A stretch of DNA of 30,727 nt from the NCBI GenBank assembly GCA_035524895.1, contig DATLFI010000124.1, positions 1 through 30,727 on the forward strand, written 5' to 3'. Every line of letters starts with the position of its first letter. Within the stretch, counting starts at the first letter, position 1. Source of the stretch: DATLFI01 sp035524895. Lineage in GTDB: Bacteria > Acidobacteriota > Thermoanaerobaculia > Multivoradales > Multivoraceae. Position numbers and translations under genes: made by a program. The notes beneath the pieces were generated by a model. It did no database searches and was not told where the DNA came from. It saw nothing but the letters and a program-made list of their open reading frames with translations. Shown piece after piece: positions 14,656-24,100 of the stretch.

Positions 14656-14681
14656 GAAACAGGGAGGGACAGGCTGGCGTC
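14656..14681 (+). promoter_or_regulatory. Candidate ECF sigma-type promoter upstream of the sigma gene
   Basis: GAAAC at 14656-14660 and CGTC at 14678-14681 are separated by 17 bases. This resembles the -35 (GGAAC/GAAC) and -10 (CGTC) pattern of many ECF-dependent promoters, which typically autoregulate their sigma operon. It lies between the cca stop (14637) and the sigma start (14766). One base departs from GGAAC, and short GC-rich motifs like these arise often by chance in such a genome. Confidence 0.3.
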
Positions 14682-14765
14682 CTACATCAGCATGAACGGA
14701 GGCGCGACGCTCCGAGCGACAGTCACGGCGAGGATCCGTCGCGCCGACCCGGCGCAGGAAGGGCT

Positions 14766-15359
14766 GTGGAAGGAAGCGCCGGCCCCAGCGACTTCGAGCT
14801 GGTCCAGGGGAGCCGTCGGGGAGAGCACCAGGCGTTCGAGGCTCTCGTGCAACGGTACGAGGCTCGAATCCGACGCCTGGCCTTTGCGTTCGTCCGCGAC
14901 GAGAGCCTGGCGGAGGATGTGGCCCAGGATACTTTTCTGCAGGCCTTGCGTAGGATCGACTCACTCAAGCAGGCGACGTCCGTGCGGAGCTGGTTGTTCA
15001 GCATCGCCGTCAATCGAGCTCGGGACGAGCTCCGGCGCAGAGCGCGCTGGGCTCCAGGAGACTTCGGGTCGGACGCCGAGCAGGGTCCGGTCGCGACGGA
15101 TCAGTCCGGGGAAGAGCGGGTCATGCAGCTGCAGCTCCGGGGCCACCTGCGGCGGGTGATCGACGAGCTGCCCGATCGATACCGAGTGCCGCTGTTGCTC
15201 AAGGAAGTCGAAGAAATGACCTACGCCGAGATCGCCCGGACGCTGGGTATCCCGATGGGGACCGCACAGATTCGCATCCATCGCGCCCGGCTGCGGTTGC
15301 GCGAGAGTTTGAAAAAGCTCGGTCTGGTCGCAGGGAAGGAAGCCGAGGGTAACGCGTGA
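14766..15359 (+). CDS. ECF-family (sigma-70) RNA polymerase sigma factor
   Basis: This 197-residue protein has sigma region 2 at about 24-90 (HQAFEALVQRYEARIRRLAF, DESLAEDVAQDTFLQALRRI, then SVRSWLFSIAVNRARDELRR) and region 4 at about 125-180 (VIDELPDRYRVPLLLKEVEE, MTYAEIARTLGIPMGTAQIR, IHRARLRLRE). There is no region 1 or 3, which defines the ECF group. It directs RNA polymerase to stress-type promoters. I chose GTG 14766 because AGGAAGGG sits just upstream and homology begins soon after. ATG 14634, overlapping the cca stop, would add 44 low-complexity residues. The anti-sigma gene follows and is probably co-transcribed. Likely targets include its own operon and the RND pump genes downstream; this is inferred from position. 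Confidence 0.9.
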   Translation: MEGSAGPSDFELVQGSRRGEHQAFEALVQRYEARIRRLAFAFVRDESLAEDVAQDTFLQALRRIDSLKQATSVRSWLFSIAVNRARDELRRRARWAPGDFGSDAEQGPVATDQSGEERVMQLQLRGHLRRVIDELPDRYRVPLLLKEVEEMTYAEIARTLGIPMGTAQIRIHRARLRLRESLKKLGLVAGKEAEGNA

Positions 15360-15415
15360 GAACGGGCACCCGCAGGACGATCGGCTCGCTTGCGGGTCGC
15401 GCAGGAGACAGCACC

Positions 15416-15913
15416 ATGACATGCGGACGCGAAGACGCCTGGCTTTCCGAGTACCTCGATGGCGAGACGCTCGATGGCAAGACTGCCGACGCGATGGATC
15501 CCGACGGCCACCTCGAGAGCTGCGTAGACTGCGGCCGCCTGCTGGCGGAGCTGCGCGAGGTACGAGTGCTGGTTCGACCGCCGAAGGTCGAGCCCGACCC
15601 GTTTTTCTTGACGCGTTTCCGTGCACGCCGCGAGAAGGCTTCGCGTCTCGAGCGAGAAAGCTGGCGGCGGGTCGCAGTACGCTTGCTCCTGCCGGCCACT
15701 GCCGCTGCCGCCGTGATGGCGGTCGTGACCGTTGGCCTGGGGGAACGCGAGCGCGAATCGTTCTGGGATCTCGAACGGCATGCCCTCGGGGCAGGGTCGC
15801 CGCGGGTGCAGTCGGCCCCCCTAGCGAGCGACCTGGAGCCGTTCCTCGCCGCCGCCCTCGGGCCTCGTGAGCCGGTGCGCCCGCGAGTGGCCGGCGAGCA
15901 GCCGCGTCGTTGA
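15416..15913 (+). CDS. Membrane anti-sigma factor with HxxxCxxC zinc finger
   Basis: The product has 165 residues. The N-terminal cytoplasmic part carries the anti-sigma zinc-finger pattern: C3 in MTCGRED, then GHLESCVDCGR with H32, C36 and C39 spaced HxxxCxxC. A helix (RRLLAELREVRVLV-like) follows. One transmembrane segment at about 86-107 (VAVRLLLPATAAAAVMAVVT) leads to a roughly 55-residue, probably periplasmic tail rich in Pro/Ala/Arg. Such proteins hold the partner ECF sigma factor inactive until a signal arrives. The start at 15416 has AGGAGA seven bases upstream. A GTG at 15356 overlapping the sigma stop as GTGA would add 20 residues and cannot be excluded. The partner sigma factor is encoded immediately upstream. 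Confidence 0.82.
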   Translation: MTCGREDAWLSEYLDGETLDGKTADAMDPDGHLESCVDCGRLLAELREVRVLVRPPKVEPDPFFLTRFRARREKASRLERESWRRVAVRLLLPATAAAAVMAVVTVGLGERERESFWDLERHALGAGSPRVQSAPLASDLEPFLAAALGPREPVRPRVAGEQPRR

Positions 15914-15928
15914 CGAGTGTCAGGAGCC

Positions 15929-16429
15929 ATGAGCAGCAACTGGAGATGGATCGCGGCGGCGCTAGTGCTGACGCTGGTCGCCGGAGGGAGCCTCGGAGTG
16001 GTCGCGGACCGGGTGATCCTGCGCGACGATCGGGCGCGCCGTGGACCCAGCACCGCGCCCGAGGGCACCATCTGGTTCGACTGCAGCCTGGCCAGTCCGT
16101 TGGACCGCCTCGACCCCGAGCAGCGGGCTGCCGAGCATCGCGCCTGGCGCGACGGCCGCTTGACCGACATGCGAGGGGACCTAGATCTCGACGACGAGCA
16201 GGTCGCAGGCATCAGCGCGGTCTTCGACAGCCATCGCGACCTCGCCCACGACTACTGGGATCGCACGCGGGCTGAGTACTGCAGCATGCGAGAGGACCTC
16301 CGTCACGACGTGCTGGAGCTGCTGCGAGCCGACCAGCGGGAGGGCTTCGAGGAGCGGCTCCGCCGGATCGACGAGCGTGCCCGCGCCCGCCTGTCGGCAC
16401 CGGGCCCGGCAGCGAGCGATCCGAAGTGA
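15929..16429 (+). CDS. Spy/CpxP-like periplasmic sensor protein
   Basis: The product has about 166 residues. An N-terminal hydrophobic segment (residues 6-26) exports or anchors it. The periplasmic part is helical and charged, with the pattern DLDLDDEQVAGISAVFDSHR at about 84-103 and a second block, REDLRHDVLELLRADQREGF, at 121-140. This two-block 'D/E-Q' layout resembles the heavy-metal-resistance/Spy/CpxP group (PF13801-like), which sense misfolded protein or metal in the periplasm. Two cysteines (C52 and C118) could pair or bind metal. The start could be GTG at 15917 instead; ATG 15929 has GGAG just two bases upstream, a short spacing. Its stop overlaps the RND permease start as GTGA. The role in signalling to the sigma/anti-sigma pair is inferred from location. 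Confidence 0.6.
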   Translation: MSSNWRWIAAALVLTLVAGGSLGVVADRVILRDDRARRGPSTAPEGTIWFDCSLASPLDRLDPEQRAAEHRAWRDGRLTDMRGDLDLDDEQVAGISAVFDSHRDLAHDYWDRTRAEYCSMREDLRHDVLELLRADQREGFEERLRRIDERARARLSAPGPAASDPK

Positions 16430-19400
16430 GCGACGAGCCCAGAGACGAAGGCAAGATCCATCCGATCGTGCGCTTCTCGGTGGAGCGCCGCGTGACCATG
16501 TGCATGGCGGTGCTGGGAGTGCTCGTCCTCGGCTGGCTGTCTCTGGAGCGCCTCCCGCTCGAGTTCCTGCCGTCCTTCGCCTCTTCCAGCATCTCGGTCA
16601 ACGCGCCGTACCCGTCGGCGTCGCCCCAAGAGGTGGAGCGGGCGGTCCTGCGTCCCCTGGAGGACGGGCTGGGCGCGATCAACGGCCTCGACCAGTTGGT
16701 GGCGACCGCGTCCGAGGGCTCGGCGAACCTCAACCTGACGTTCGTCGAGGGCACCGACATGGAGCTCGCGGCGGTCGACGTGCGAGACCGCATCGACCGC
16801 GTGCGCAGCCGTCTGCCCGACGACCTGGAACGGATCTTCGTCCGGCGATTCCAAAGCACCGACATTCCGGTGCTGCGCAGCAGTCTCAGCGCGCCGTGGC
16901 CGCGCGACCAGGTCTATGACTTCGCCGAGCGGATACTGCAGCCAAGGCTCGAACGGCTCGAGGGAGTGGCCCAGGTTTCGGTGCGCGGTCTCCAGAGCAA
17001 GACGCTGCAGGTCAACGTCCATCCCGCGCGACTGGCGGCGGCCGGGATCGACAGCCGCGAGCTGGCAAACGCGCTCCTCGCCAACAACGTCAACATCTCC
17101 GGCGGGTCGCTGCGCGAGGGGAGCCGTCGCTACCTGGTGCGCAGCGTCGGCCAACTGCGCCACGTCGAGGAGATCCGGCGGCTTCCGATCCGAGGCGACG
17201 GTTTGCGCCTCGGCGACGTCGCCGAGGTGACGCTCGACTTTCCGGAGCGCACCTTTTACAGCTACCTCAACGGCGAGCAGTCGCTGTACGTCGCCATCAA
17301 CAAGCAGTCGACCGCCAACCTCCTCGAGGTCGTGGACCGGGTCAAAGAGGAGTATCGCAAGCTCGAGGAGGAGGCCGCCGGCCTCACGGTGCGGCACTTC
17401 AACGACGCATCGGTCGACGTGCGTCAGGGGCTGTCGGAGCTCGGGCGCGCCGGGATGCTCGGTGGCGGGCTCGCGATCCTCTTCACGTACCTGTTCCTGC
17501 GCAAGTTCCGAACCACGCTGCTCGTGGCGATCGCGATTCCGATCTCACTGGTTCTCACGTTCGTGATCCTCTACCTGGCGCGCGAGCTCGGCATCACCAA
17601 CATGACGCTCAACGTCATGAGCCTGATGGGTCTGATGCTGGCCGTGGGCATGCTGCTCGACAACTCGATCGTGGTCGTCGAGTCGATCTTTCGGCACCGG
17701 CTCGAGCTGGGTCGCGATTCGCGCACCGCGAGCCTGCGGGGAGCCAGCGAAGTGGCGCTGCCCATCATTGCGTCGACGGCCACCACGATGTGTGTGTTCC
17801 TGCCGTTGATCTTCGCGGTCAGCAGCAGCGGCGGTGGAGGAGGGCGCGGCGGCGGCTTCTCCCGCTTCATGGTCGACATCGGGACGACGGTGTGCATCGT
17901 GATGGTTGCGTCGCTCGTGGTGTCGCTTACGGTCGTGCCGATGGTGGCGCCGCTCCTGCTCCGCTCGGAAGCGCGCACCAAACCGCGTTGGCTCGACGGG
18001 TTGGTCAAGGCGTACGGCGTGCTCATCCGAATCACGCTGCGCCATCGCCTCGCCTTCACCATGGGGGCCCTGGCCTTGCTCTGTTTCTCCTGGTGGATCT
18101 ACGGCGGCATCGAGCGGACGTTCTCGCCACCGTCCCAAGCGCGCCAGGTCACCCTGCTCGTGGACACACCACGCCGATACTCCGAGCAGGAGCGAGTGCA
18201 GCTCTTCGACGAGATCTATCGGGTCCTGGACAAACATAGGAGCGAGTGGGAGATCGCCGACATCACCCACGAGCTCCGCACCGCTGGCGGCCGCTCGCGG
18301 GGGCGCGGCGGCTTCGGGGGCAACCGCTTCGAGCTGTTCCTGACCCCCGAAGAGGATTCGCGTCTGCGCACCGGTGAGATCCAGGAGCTGGTCCGGGCGG
18401 CGTTGCCGGTGAAAGCGGGGATCGACTACAAGCTGGCGCAGACCCAGCACGGTCCTCCGGGCGCCGGGTCGTCGGAGGTCCGCCTCGAGCTGGTCGGCCA
18501 GGACCTCGAGATCCTCGAGCTCCTGAGCCCGCACCTGATCGCTCGTTTGCGTGAGCTGCCTTTCCTGCGCGACGTCGATTCCTCTCTCGAGAGCGGGGAG
18601 GACGAGATCCGCGTGACGGTGGACCGCGAGCGCGCGGCGCAGTCCGGTCTGACCAGCCGGGTCGTCGCGCAGACCATCTCGACCGCGCTCACCTCGCGCA
18701 ACCTGAGTTACTTCCAGGCCGAGGACCGCGAGATCGGCATGGTGCTGCAGTACCGCCAGGAGGATCGCGAGACCCTCGACCAGCTCGAGCGCATGCCGGT
18801 GTTCGCGGGCGGCAGCCCGCTTCCCGTCGGGGCGCTGGCGAGCTTCGAGGTGGAGCCGGGCGCGCGCACGATCGAGCGCGAGGATCGTCGGCCCAAGATC
18901 GAGATCACCGCCGGCACCGGCGACATGCCCTCGTTCGCGGCGATGGGGGCGATCCGCGGGGTGCTCGCCGACATGCCGCTGCCCGAGGGTTACGAGTGGA
19001 AGTTCGGACGCTCCTGGATGGACGCCCAGAACGACGCTCGGCAGGCCTCGGTGGCGCTCCTGGTCGCGGTGCTGCTGGTGTACATGATCATGGCCGCGCT
19101 GTTCGAGGACTTCGTGCAGCCGCTGACCATCCTGCTGTCGATTCCGTTCGGCTTCATCGGGGTCGGCCTGGTCATGAAGCTCGCCGGCCAGCCGCGCTCC
19201 AGCGCCGCCGACATGGGGCTCGTGATCCTTGCTGGCATCGTGGTCAACAACGCGATCGTTCTGATCGACCACGTCAACGGCCTGCGCCGCGGAGGAATGA
19301 GCCGCGACGAGGCGATGGTGCTGGGCGGCCAGCATCGGCTGCGGCCAATTCTCCTGACGGCGATCACCACCATCCTCGGTCTGCTGCCGATGGTGCTGCC

Positions 19401-19635
19401 GTTCTTCCTGCCATCGGTGTTCGGTCAGCCCGAGGGCCGAGCCGCATTCTGGGCGCCGGTTGGGCTCGTGATCCTCGGTGGCCTTACGACCTCGACCTTC
19501 CTGACGCTGCTCATCATTCCCACCGTCTACACCCTTCTCGACGACGCGGTCGGCTTCGTCCGCCGCGCGACCTGGTCCGCTCGACACCCATCCCATGAGA
19601 TCAACAGCCCCGAGATCGAAAGTCCCGCCAGCTGA
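16426..19635 (+). CDS. RND efflux transporter permease (HAE1-like), first of two
   Basis: This 1069-residue inner-membrane protein has the RND layout: a first transmembrane segment at 22-40, a large periplasmic loop, six segments (about 340-512), a second periplasmic loop and a final set of segments ending near 1050. The fourth-helix motif is AVGMLLDNSIVVVESIF, with D412 aligning with the proton-relay Asp of AcrB and N413 in place of its second Asp. The tenth helix reads AGIVVNNAIVLIDHV, the 'VNN' form of many acidobacterial and Bacteroidetes pumps. A glycine-rich insert (SSSGGGGGRGGGFSRF, about 466-481) and GGRSRGRGGFGG further on are unusual. The substrate is unknown. The GTG start overlaps the upstream stop (GTGA). 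The adaptor gene follows. Confidence 0.93.
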   Translation: MSDEPRDEGKIHPIVRFSVERRVTMCMAVLGVLVLGWLSLERLPLEFLPSFASSSISVNAPYPSASPQEVERAVLRPLEDGLGAINGLDQLVATASEGSANLNLTFVEGTDMELAAVDVRDRIDRVRSRLPDDLERIFVRRFQSTDIPVLRSSLSAPWPRDQVYDFAERILQPRLERLEGVAQVSVRGLQSKTLQVNVHPARLAAAGIDSRELANALLANNVNISGGSLREGSRRYLVRSVGQLRHVEEIRRLPIRGDGLRLGDVAEVTLDFPERTFYSYLNGEQSLYVAINKQSTANLLEVVDRVKEEYRKLEEEAAGLTVRHFNDASVDVRQGLSELGRAGMLGGGLAILFTYLFLRKFRTTLLVAIAIPISLVLTFVILYLARELGITNMTLNVMSLMGLMLAVGMLLDNSIVVVESIFRHRLELGRDSRTASLRGASEVALPIIASTATTMCVFLPLIFAVSSSGGGGGRGGGFSRFMVDIGTTVCIVMVASLVVSLTVVPMVAPLLLRSEARTKPRWLDGLVKAYGVLIRITLRHRLAFTMGALALLCFSWWIYGGIERTFSPPSQARQVTLLVDTPRRYSEQERVQLFDEIYRVLDKHRSEWEIADITHELRTAGGRSRGRGGFGGNRFELFLTPEEDSRLRTGEIQELVRAALPVKAGIDYKLAQTQHGPPGAGSSEVRLELVGQDLEILELLSPHLIARLRELPFLRDVDSSLESGEDEIRVTVDRERAAQSGLTSRVVAQTISTALTSRNLSYFQAEDREIGMVLQYRQEDRETLDQLERMPVFAGGSPLPVGALASFEVEPGARTIEREDRRPKIEITAGTGDMPSFAAMGAIRGVLADMPLPEGYEWKFGRSWMDAQNDARQASVALLVAVLLVYMIMAALFEDFVQPLTILLSIPFGFIGVGLVMKLAGQPRSSAADMGLVILAGIVVNNAIVLIDHVNGLRRGGMSRDEAMVLGGQHRLRPILLTAITTILGLLPMVLPFFLPSVFGQPEGRAAFWAPVGLVILGGLTTSTFLTLLIIPTVYTLLDDAVGFVRRATWSARHPSHEINSPEIESPAS

Positions 19636-19687
19636 GACCGAAGTCGACCGCTGCGGCTCGCCCGCCGAGGCGCGCTCGCCCGTCGTG

Positions 19688-21151
19688 ATGTCGCTCCTCG
19701 GCCCTGGCTCGGCCCGGCGCCGTGCTCGCACGGTCTCCGCCTTGCCTTTGCTGCTGCTGGTTCTGCTCGGTGCGTTGCTGGCCGCCGGCTGCGGCGACGC
19801 CGGCGCCGATGCGGGAGGCGGCGGCGAAAGGCAGGGAGGCCGCGGGCCCGAACGCGGCGGCGGTGGTGGCTTTCCGGGAGGCGGATTCCCCGGCGCTGGC
19901 GGCGGCGGGGGCGCCGGCATCCCGGTAGAGGTCGCAGAGGTCGTGAGGCGGGACATTTCCGACCTGCTCCAGACCACGGGGACGCTCGAGGCGGAGCAGG
20001 AGGTCGACGTGGTGGCGCGGATCGCCGGGCCGATCGTCGAGCTGCGGGTCGAAGAGGGTGACCGCGTACGTGCGGGCGGTCTCCTGGCTCGCATCGACGA
20101 TCGCGAGCTGCGAGCACAGCTCGAGATCCTGCGCGTGGCGGTGGACGAGGCGCGCGCCAACCACGAGCGCGCCCAAGCCTCGTTCGAGGCCCAAATCATC
20201 TCGAAGGAGACGCTCGATCAGACCAGCGCGCGGTTCGAGTCGGCGACGGCACAGATCCGGGGTACCGAGATCCAGCTCGGCTACACACAGGTGCTCGCGC
20301 CGTTCGATGGGCTGGTGATCGAGCGGGCGGTGAAGCTCCAGGAGTTCGTGCAGAACGGCGTCCGCCTTTTCCGCGTGTCGGACTTCGATCCGTTGCTCTG
20401 CCCGGTCCAGATTCCCGAGAAGGACCTGGGTCGCATCCGCCTCGGCCAGAGCGCGTACCTCACGGTCGAGGCCTTTCCGGGAGACCGCTTCGCTGCCAGC
20501 GTGCTGCGCATCAACCCGGTGGTCGAGCGCGGCAGTGGCACGGTGAAGGTGACACTGGCGGTACGGGGTGAGGGGCGTCTCCGGCCAGGCATGTTCGCCT
20601 CGGTCCACCTGCGCACCGACATCCACCAGGACGCGGTCGTCATCCCCAAGCGAGCGTTGGTGCTCGAGAGTATCGGCGACACCGTGTACGTGCTCGAAGA
20701 TGGGGTCGCCAGGCGCCGGGAGGTCTCGCTCGGCTACGACGAGGCCGACCTGGTCGAGGTGATCTCGGGGCTGCAACCCGGGGAACGGGTGATCGTGGTC
20801 GGCCAGGACAGCGTCAGCGAAGGGACGCCGGCGTACGAGCTGGCTGCGAGGGTTGGCCCGACGGCGGCTCAGCGCGGCGAAGGCGCGCAGGCCGATGCGG
20901 CGGTGGGCGGCGAGCCGCCTGCCTCCGCAGGGACATCAGGAGGTCCCGGCGCGCGAGCGGGTGGCCAGCAGCCCGGTGCTCCCGGCGGCAGTCCGGGGGG
21001 CGGCTTCCGCGAGATCGACTGGAACGATCCGGCGGCAGTCGAGCGGGTCAAGGCGATGATGCGCCAGCGCGGTCTCACCGACAGCCAGATCGAGGAGCGT
21101 CTGGAGCGCATGAAGGCGATGGGGACCGGGGGCCGGCCGGGGAGGTCGTGA
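19688..21151 (+). CDS. RND efflux adaptor (membrane fusion protein), lipoprotein
   Basis: The 487-residue product starts with a lipoprotein signal, LLLLVLLGALLAAGC, with the lipid-modified Cys at 35. A glycine-rich linker (about 43-77) follows. The HlyD-type core has DVVARIAGPIVELRVEEGDR and VRAGGLLARID (lipoyl half), a helical hairpin at about 140-195, the second lipoyl half TQVLAPFDGLVIERAV, a beta-barrel and the membrane-proximal VVIPKRALVLESIGDTVYVL. The C-terminal region has a second Gly/Ala/Pro-rich stretch (about 392-440) ending in a charged helix, AAVERVKAMMRQRGL to RLERMKAMG (449-479). Start choice: ATG 19688 keeps the lipobox near the N-terminus; ATG 19595, inside the permease gene, would add 31 residues. 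Neither has a good Shine-Dalgarno. It bridges the two permeases to an outer-membrane channel not encoded here. Confidence 0.88.
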   Translation: MSLLGPGSARRRARTVSALPLLLLVLLGALLAAGCGDAGADAGGGGERQGGRGPERGGGGGFPGGGFPGAGGGGGAGIPVEVAEVVRRDISDLLQTTGTLEAEQEVDVVARIAGPIVELRVEEGDRVRAGGLLARIDDRELRAQLEILRVAVDEARANHERAQASFEAQIISKETLDQTSARFESATAQIRGTEIQLGYTQVLAPFDGLVIERAVKLQEFVQNGVRLFRVSDFDPLLCPVQIPEKDLGRIRLGQSAYLTVEAFPGDRFAASVLRINPVVERGSGTVKVTLAVRGEGRLRPGMFASVHLRTDIHQDAVVIPKRALVLESIGDTVYVLEDGVARRREVSLGYDEADLVEVISGLQPGERVIVVGQDSVSEGTPAYELAARVGPTAAQRGEGAQADAAVGGEPPASAGTSGGPGARAGGQQPGAPGGSPGGGFREIDWNDPAAVERVKAMMRQRGLTDSQIEERLERMKAMGTGGRPGRS

Positions 21152-24100
21152 GGGTCGTCGAGACATCGCTTCGGCGTCCGGTCACGGTGTTCATCTTCGC
21201 CGTGGCGGCGGTGGTCTTCGGCTGGGTGGCGTTCCGCAGCCTCGCCGTCGATCTGCTGCCCGATATCTCGTATCCGTCCCTGACGGTGCGCGCGATCTAC
21301 GAGGGTGCCGCGCCGGCAGAGGTCGAGAGCCTGGTGACCCGGCCGATCGAGAACGGCGTCGGGGTCGTGAACAACGTGGTGCGGGTGACCTCGAGCTCGC
21401 GGCCCGACGTCTCGGAGGTGGTGCTGGAGTTCGCCTGGGGCACGAACATGGATTTCGCGTCGCTCGACGTGCGCGAGCGACTCGACAGGGTGCGGCTGCC
21501 CGTTCCGGTGCAACAGCCGGTACTGCTGCGCTTCGACCCCTCGCTCGATCCCGTGTTGCGGCTCGGTTTGACCGGGGTCGACGACCTGGTGCGACTCCGG
21601 CTCCTCGGCGAGGAGGAGGTGAAGCGCATCCTCGAGCGGGTGGACGGCGTGGCAGCCGCGGTGGTCAGCGGCGGTCTCGAGGAGGAGATCCAGGTCGAGC
21701 TGAACGAGGGCAGGGTCACCGCGCTGGGGCTCGACGTCGACACCGTGCGGCAGCGGCTCGCGGCCGACAACGTGAACCTCACGGGCGGTCGGTTGCGCGA
21801 GGGTCAGACCGAGTACCTGGTACGCACTGTCAACGAGTTCCTCCGTCCCGAAGACCTGCGGGAGGTCGTCGTCCACCGATCGGGCAGCGCGATCGTTCGC
21901 CTGGCCGACATCGCGACGGTCCGGAAGGGCTCCAAGGATCGCGACGTGATCTCTCGGATCGACGGCCGCGAGGCGGTCGAGGTCGCGGTGTACAAGGAGG
22001 GCGGCACCAACACCGTCCGCGTTGTCGACGCCGTGGAACGCGAGCTCGACGAGCTACGCGAGCGGCTGGTGCGCATCGATCCGTCCTTGCGGGCGGACGT
22101 GATCACCGACCAGGCCCGCTACATCCGCCAGTCGGTCAACGACGTCGTGGGCAGCGCGATCCAGGGCGGCGCGCTCGCCATCCTGGTGCTGTTCCTGTTC
22201 CTGCGCAGCCTGAAGAACACCCTGATCATCGGCATCTCGATTCCGGTCTCGGTGATGGCGACGTTCTTCCTGATGTATGCGAGCGGCATCTCGCTCAACA
22301 TCATGTCGCTCGGCGGGCTCACGCTCGGCATCGGAATGCTGGTCGACAACTCGATCGTGGTGCTCGAGTCGATCCAGCGCAAGCGCGAGGAGGGGATGGC
22401 GCCGCTCGAGGCGGCGCGAGTCGGCGCCGGCGAAGTCGCTCGGGCGGTGACGGCGAGCACCATCACCACCGTCTGCGTCTTCGCGCCGATCGTGTTCGTG
22501 GAGGGGATCGCGGGCCAGCTCTTCGGCGACCAGGCCTTGACCGTCACGTTCTCGCTGCTGGTTTCCCTGGTGATGGCTTTGACTGTCGTGCCGATGCTCG
22601 CTTCGCGGCAGGCCGCCACCGCGCCGCCGGAGGCTTCGCCAACGGCCACCCGATCGAAGGTGGGAACGGTCGCGCGACGCTCGGTGTTCGCCATCGCGGT
22701 GGCGGTCGCGAGCAGCGTCGCCGCTTCCCTGCGCCTGGTGTCGCGGATCGCGGGCGCGCTCGTCCAGCCAGTGTTGGCCGGTTTCGAGCGGGCCTTGGGC
22801 GCTCTGGCGGGGGTCTACGATCGTGTCCTCGCCGGTGTACTGCGGCGCCCCGCGCTCGTGGTGGCTGGCGTCTTCCTGCTCCTGCTGGCGAGCCTGGGGC
22901 TGCTCCGCACTCTGGGGATGGAACTGGTGCCGGAGCTCATCCAGGGAGAGTTCTACGTCGACGCGGAGCTGCAGCCTGGCACCCGGCTGGAGATCACGGA
23001 CCGACGCCTGCAGCGGATCGCCCTGGCAGCAGCCGCGCTGCCGGGCGTCGACCGCGTCTACGTGGTCGCCGGTGCTTCGAGCGAGCAGGGAGGTGCGTCG
23101 GGCGAGCTGAGGGAGAACATCGGACAGATCACGGTCCGGGTCGCTGACCCGAGCACGCGCGAGGGCGAGGAAGAGCTGATGGCGCTCCTGCGCCAGGAGA
23201 TCGACGCGCAGAACCGGGTCTATGCGCAGGTGGCGCCGGCGCGCGACACTGTTGCTCCGCCCGACGACTCGAGAGCTTCCGGCGCGCTCAGGTTCCGCTT
23301 CGGGCGGCCTTCCTACTTCAGCTTTCGCACGCCCATCGAGGTCGAGCTGCGCGGATACAACCTGACGCTGCTCGAGCGTCTGGCGGCCGAGCTGGTGACC
23401 CGGCTGCGGGAGATTCCGGGCCTCGCCGACGTGAAGTCGTCGACCGAGGGCGGCACTCCCGAGCTCCAGATCGTCTTCGACCGCCAGCGGCTGGCGGCGT
23501 TGGGATACGGGATCGCCGAGATCGGTGCGCTGGTGCGGGCCAAGGTCCAAGGCGAGATCGCCAGCGAGATCCAGCGCGACGACCGCAGCGTTGGCATCAG
23601 GATGCGTTCCGAGGAGAGCTTCCGCGACAGCGTGCGCGATTTGCGCGATCTCAACGTGGCGCGGACCCAGCGATCGCCGATCCCGCTGTCGTCGGTGGCG
23701 CAGGTGATCGAGACCGAGGGGCCGGCCGAGATCCGGCGCGCCGACGGCAGCCGGGTCGCGCTGGTGGAGGCGAACCTGGTCGGCCGGGACCTGGCCGGAG
23801 TATCCCGCGACATCGAATCGGTGCTCCTCGGTATGACCCTGCCTCCAGGGTTCGAGTGGAGCGTCGGGGGCCAGCGCCAGGAGATGGAGACCTCCTTCCG
23901 GAGCATGCGCCTGGCGATCCTCCTGGCCGTGTTCATGGTGTACTTGGTGATGGCTTCGCAGTTCGAGTCGCTGCTGCACCCCTTCGTGATCCTCTTCTCG
24001 GTGCCGTTCGCGGCCGTGGGCGTGACGCTGGTGCTGTGGGCGACGGGCACGACGATCAGCATCGTGGTCTTGATCGGCGTCATCCTGCTCGCCGGAATCG

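Noticed and set aside
13221..14765. Long N-terminal extension in the frame of the sigma factor
   Set aside because: This region is the shifted frame of the cca gene. The sigma gene has a good ribosome site and homology only from 14766 onward.
17545..20199. 884-codon minus-strand open frame opposite the RND permease and adaptor genes
   Set aside because: It is low-complexity, rich in Arg/His/Asp/Pro, and spans two convincing plus-strand genes. No domain is visible.
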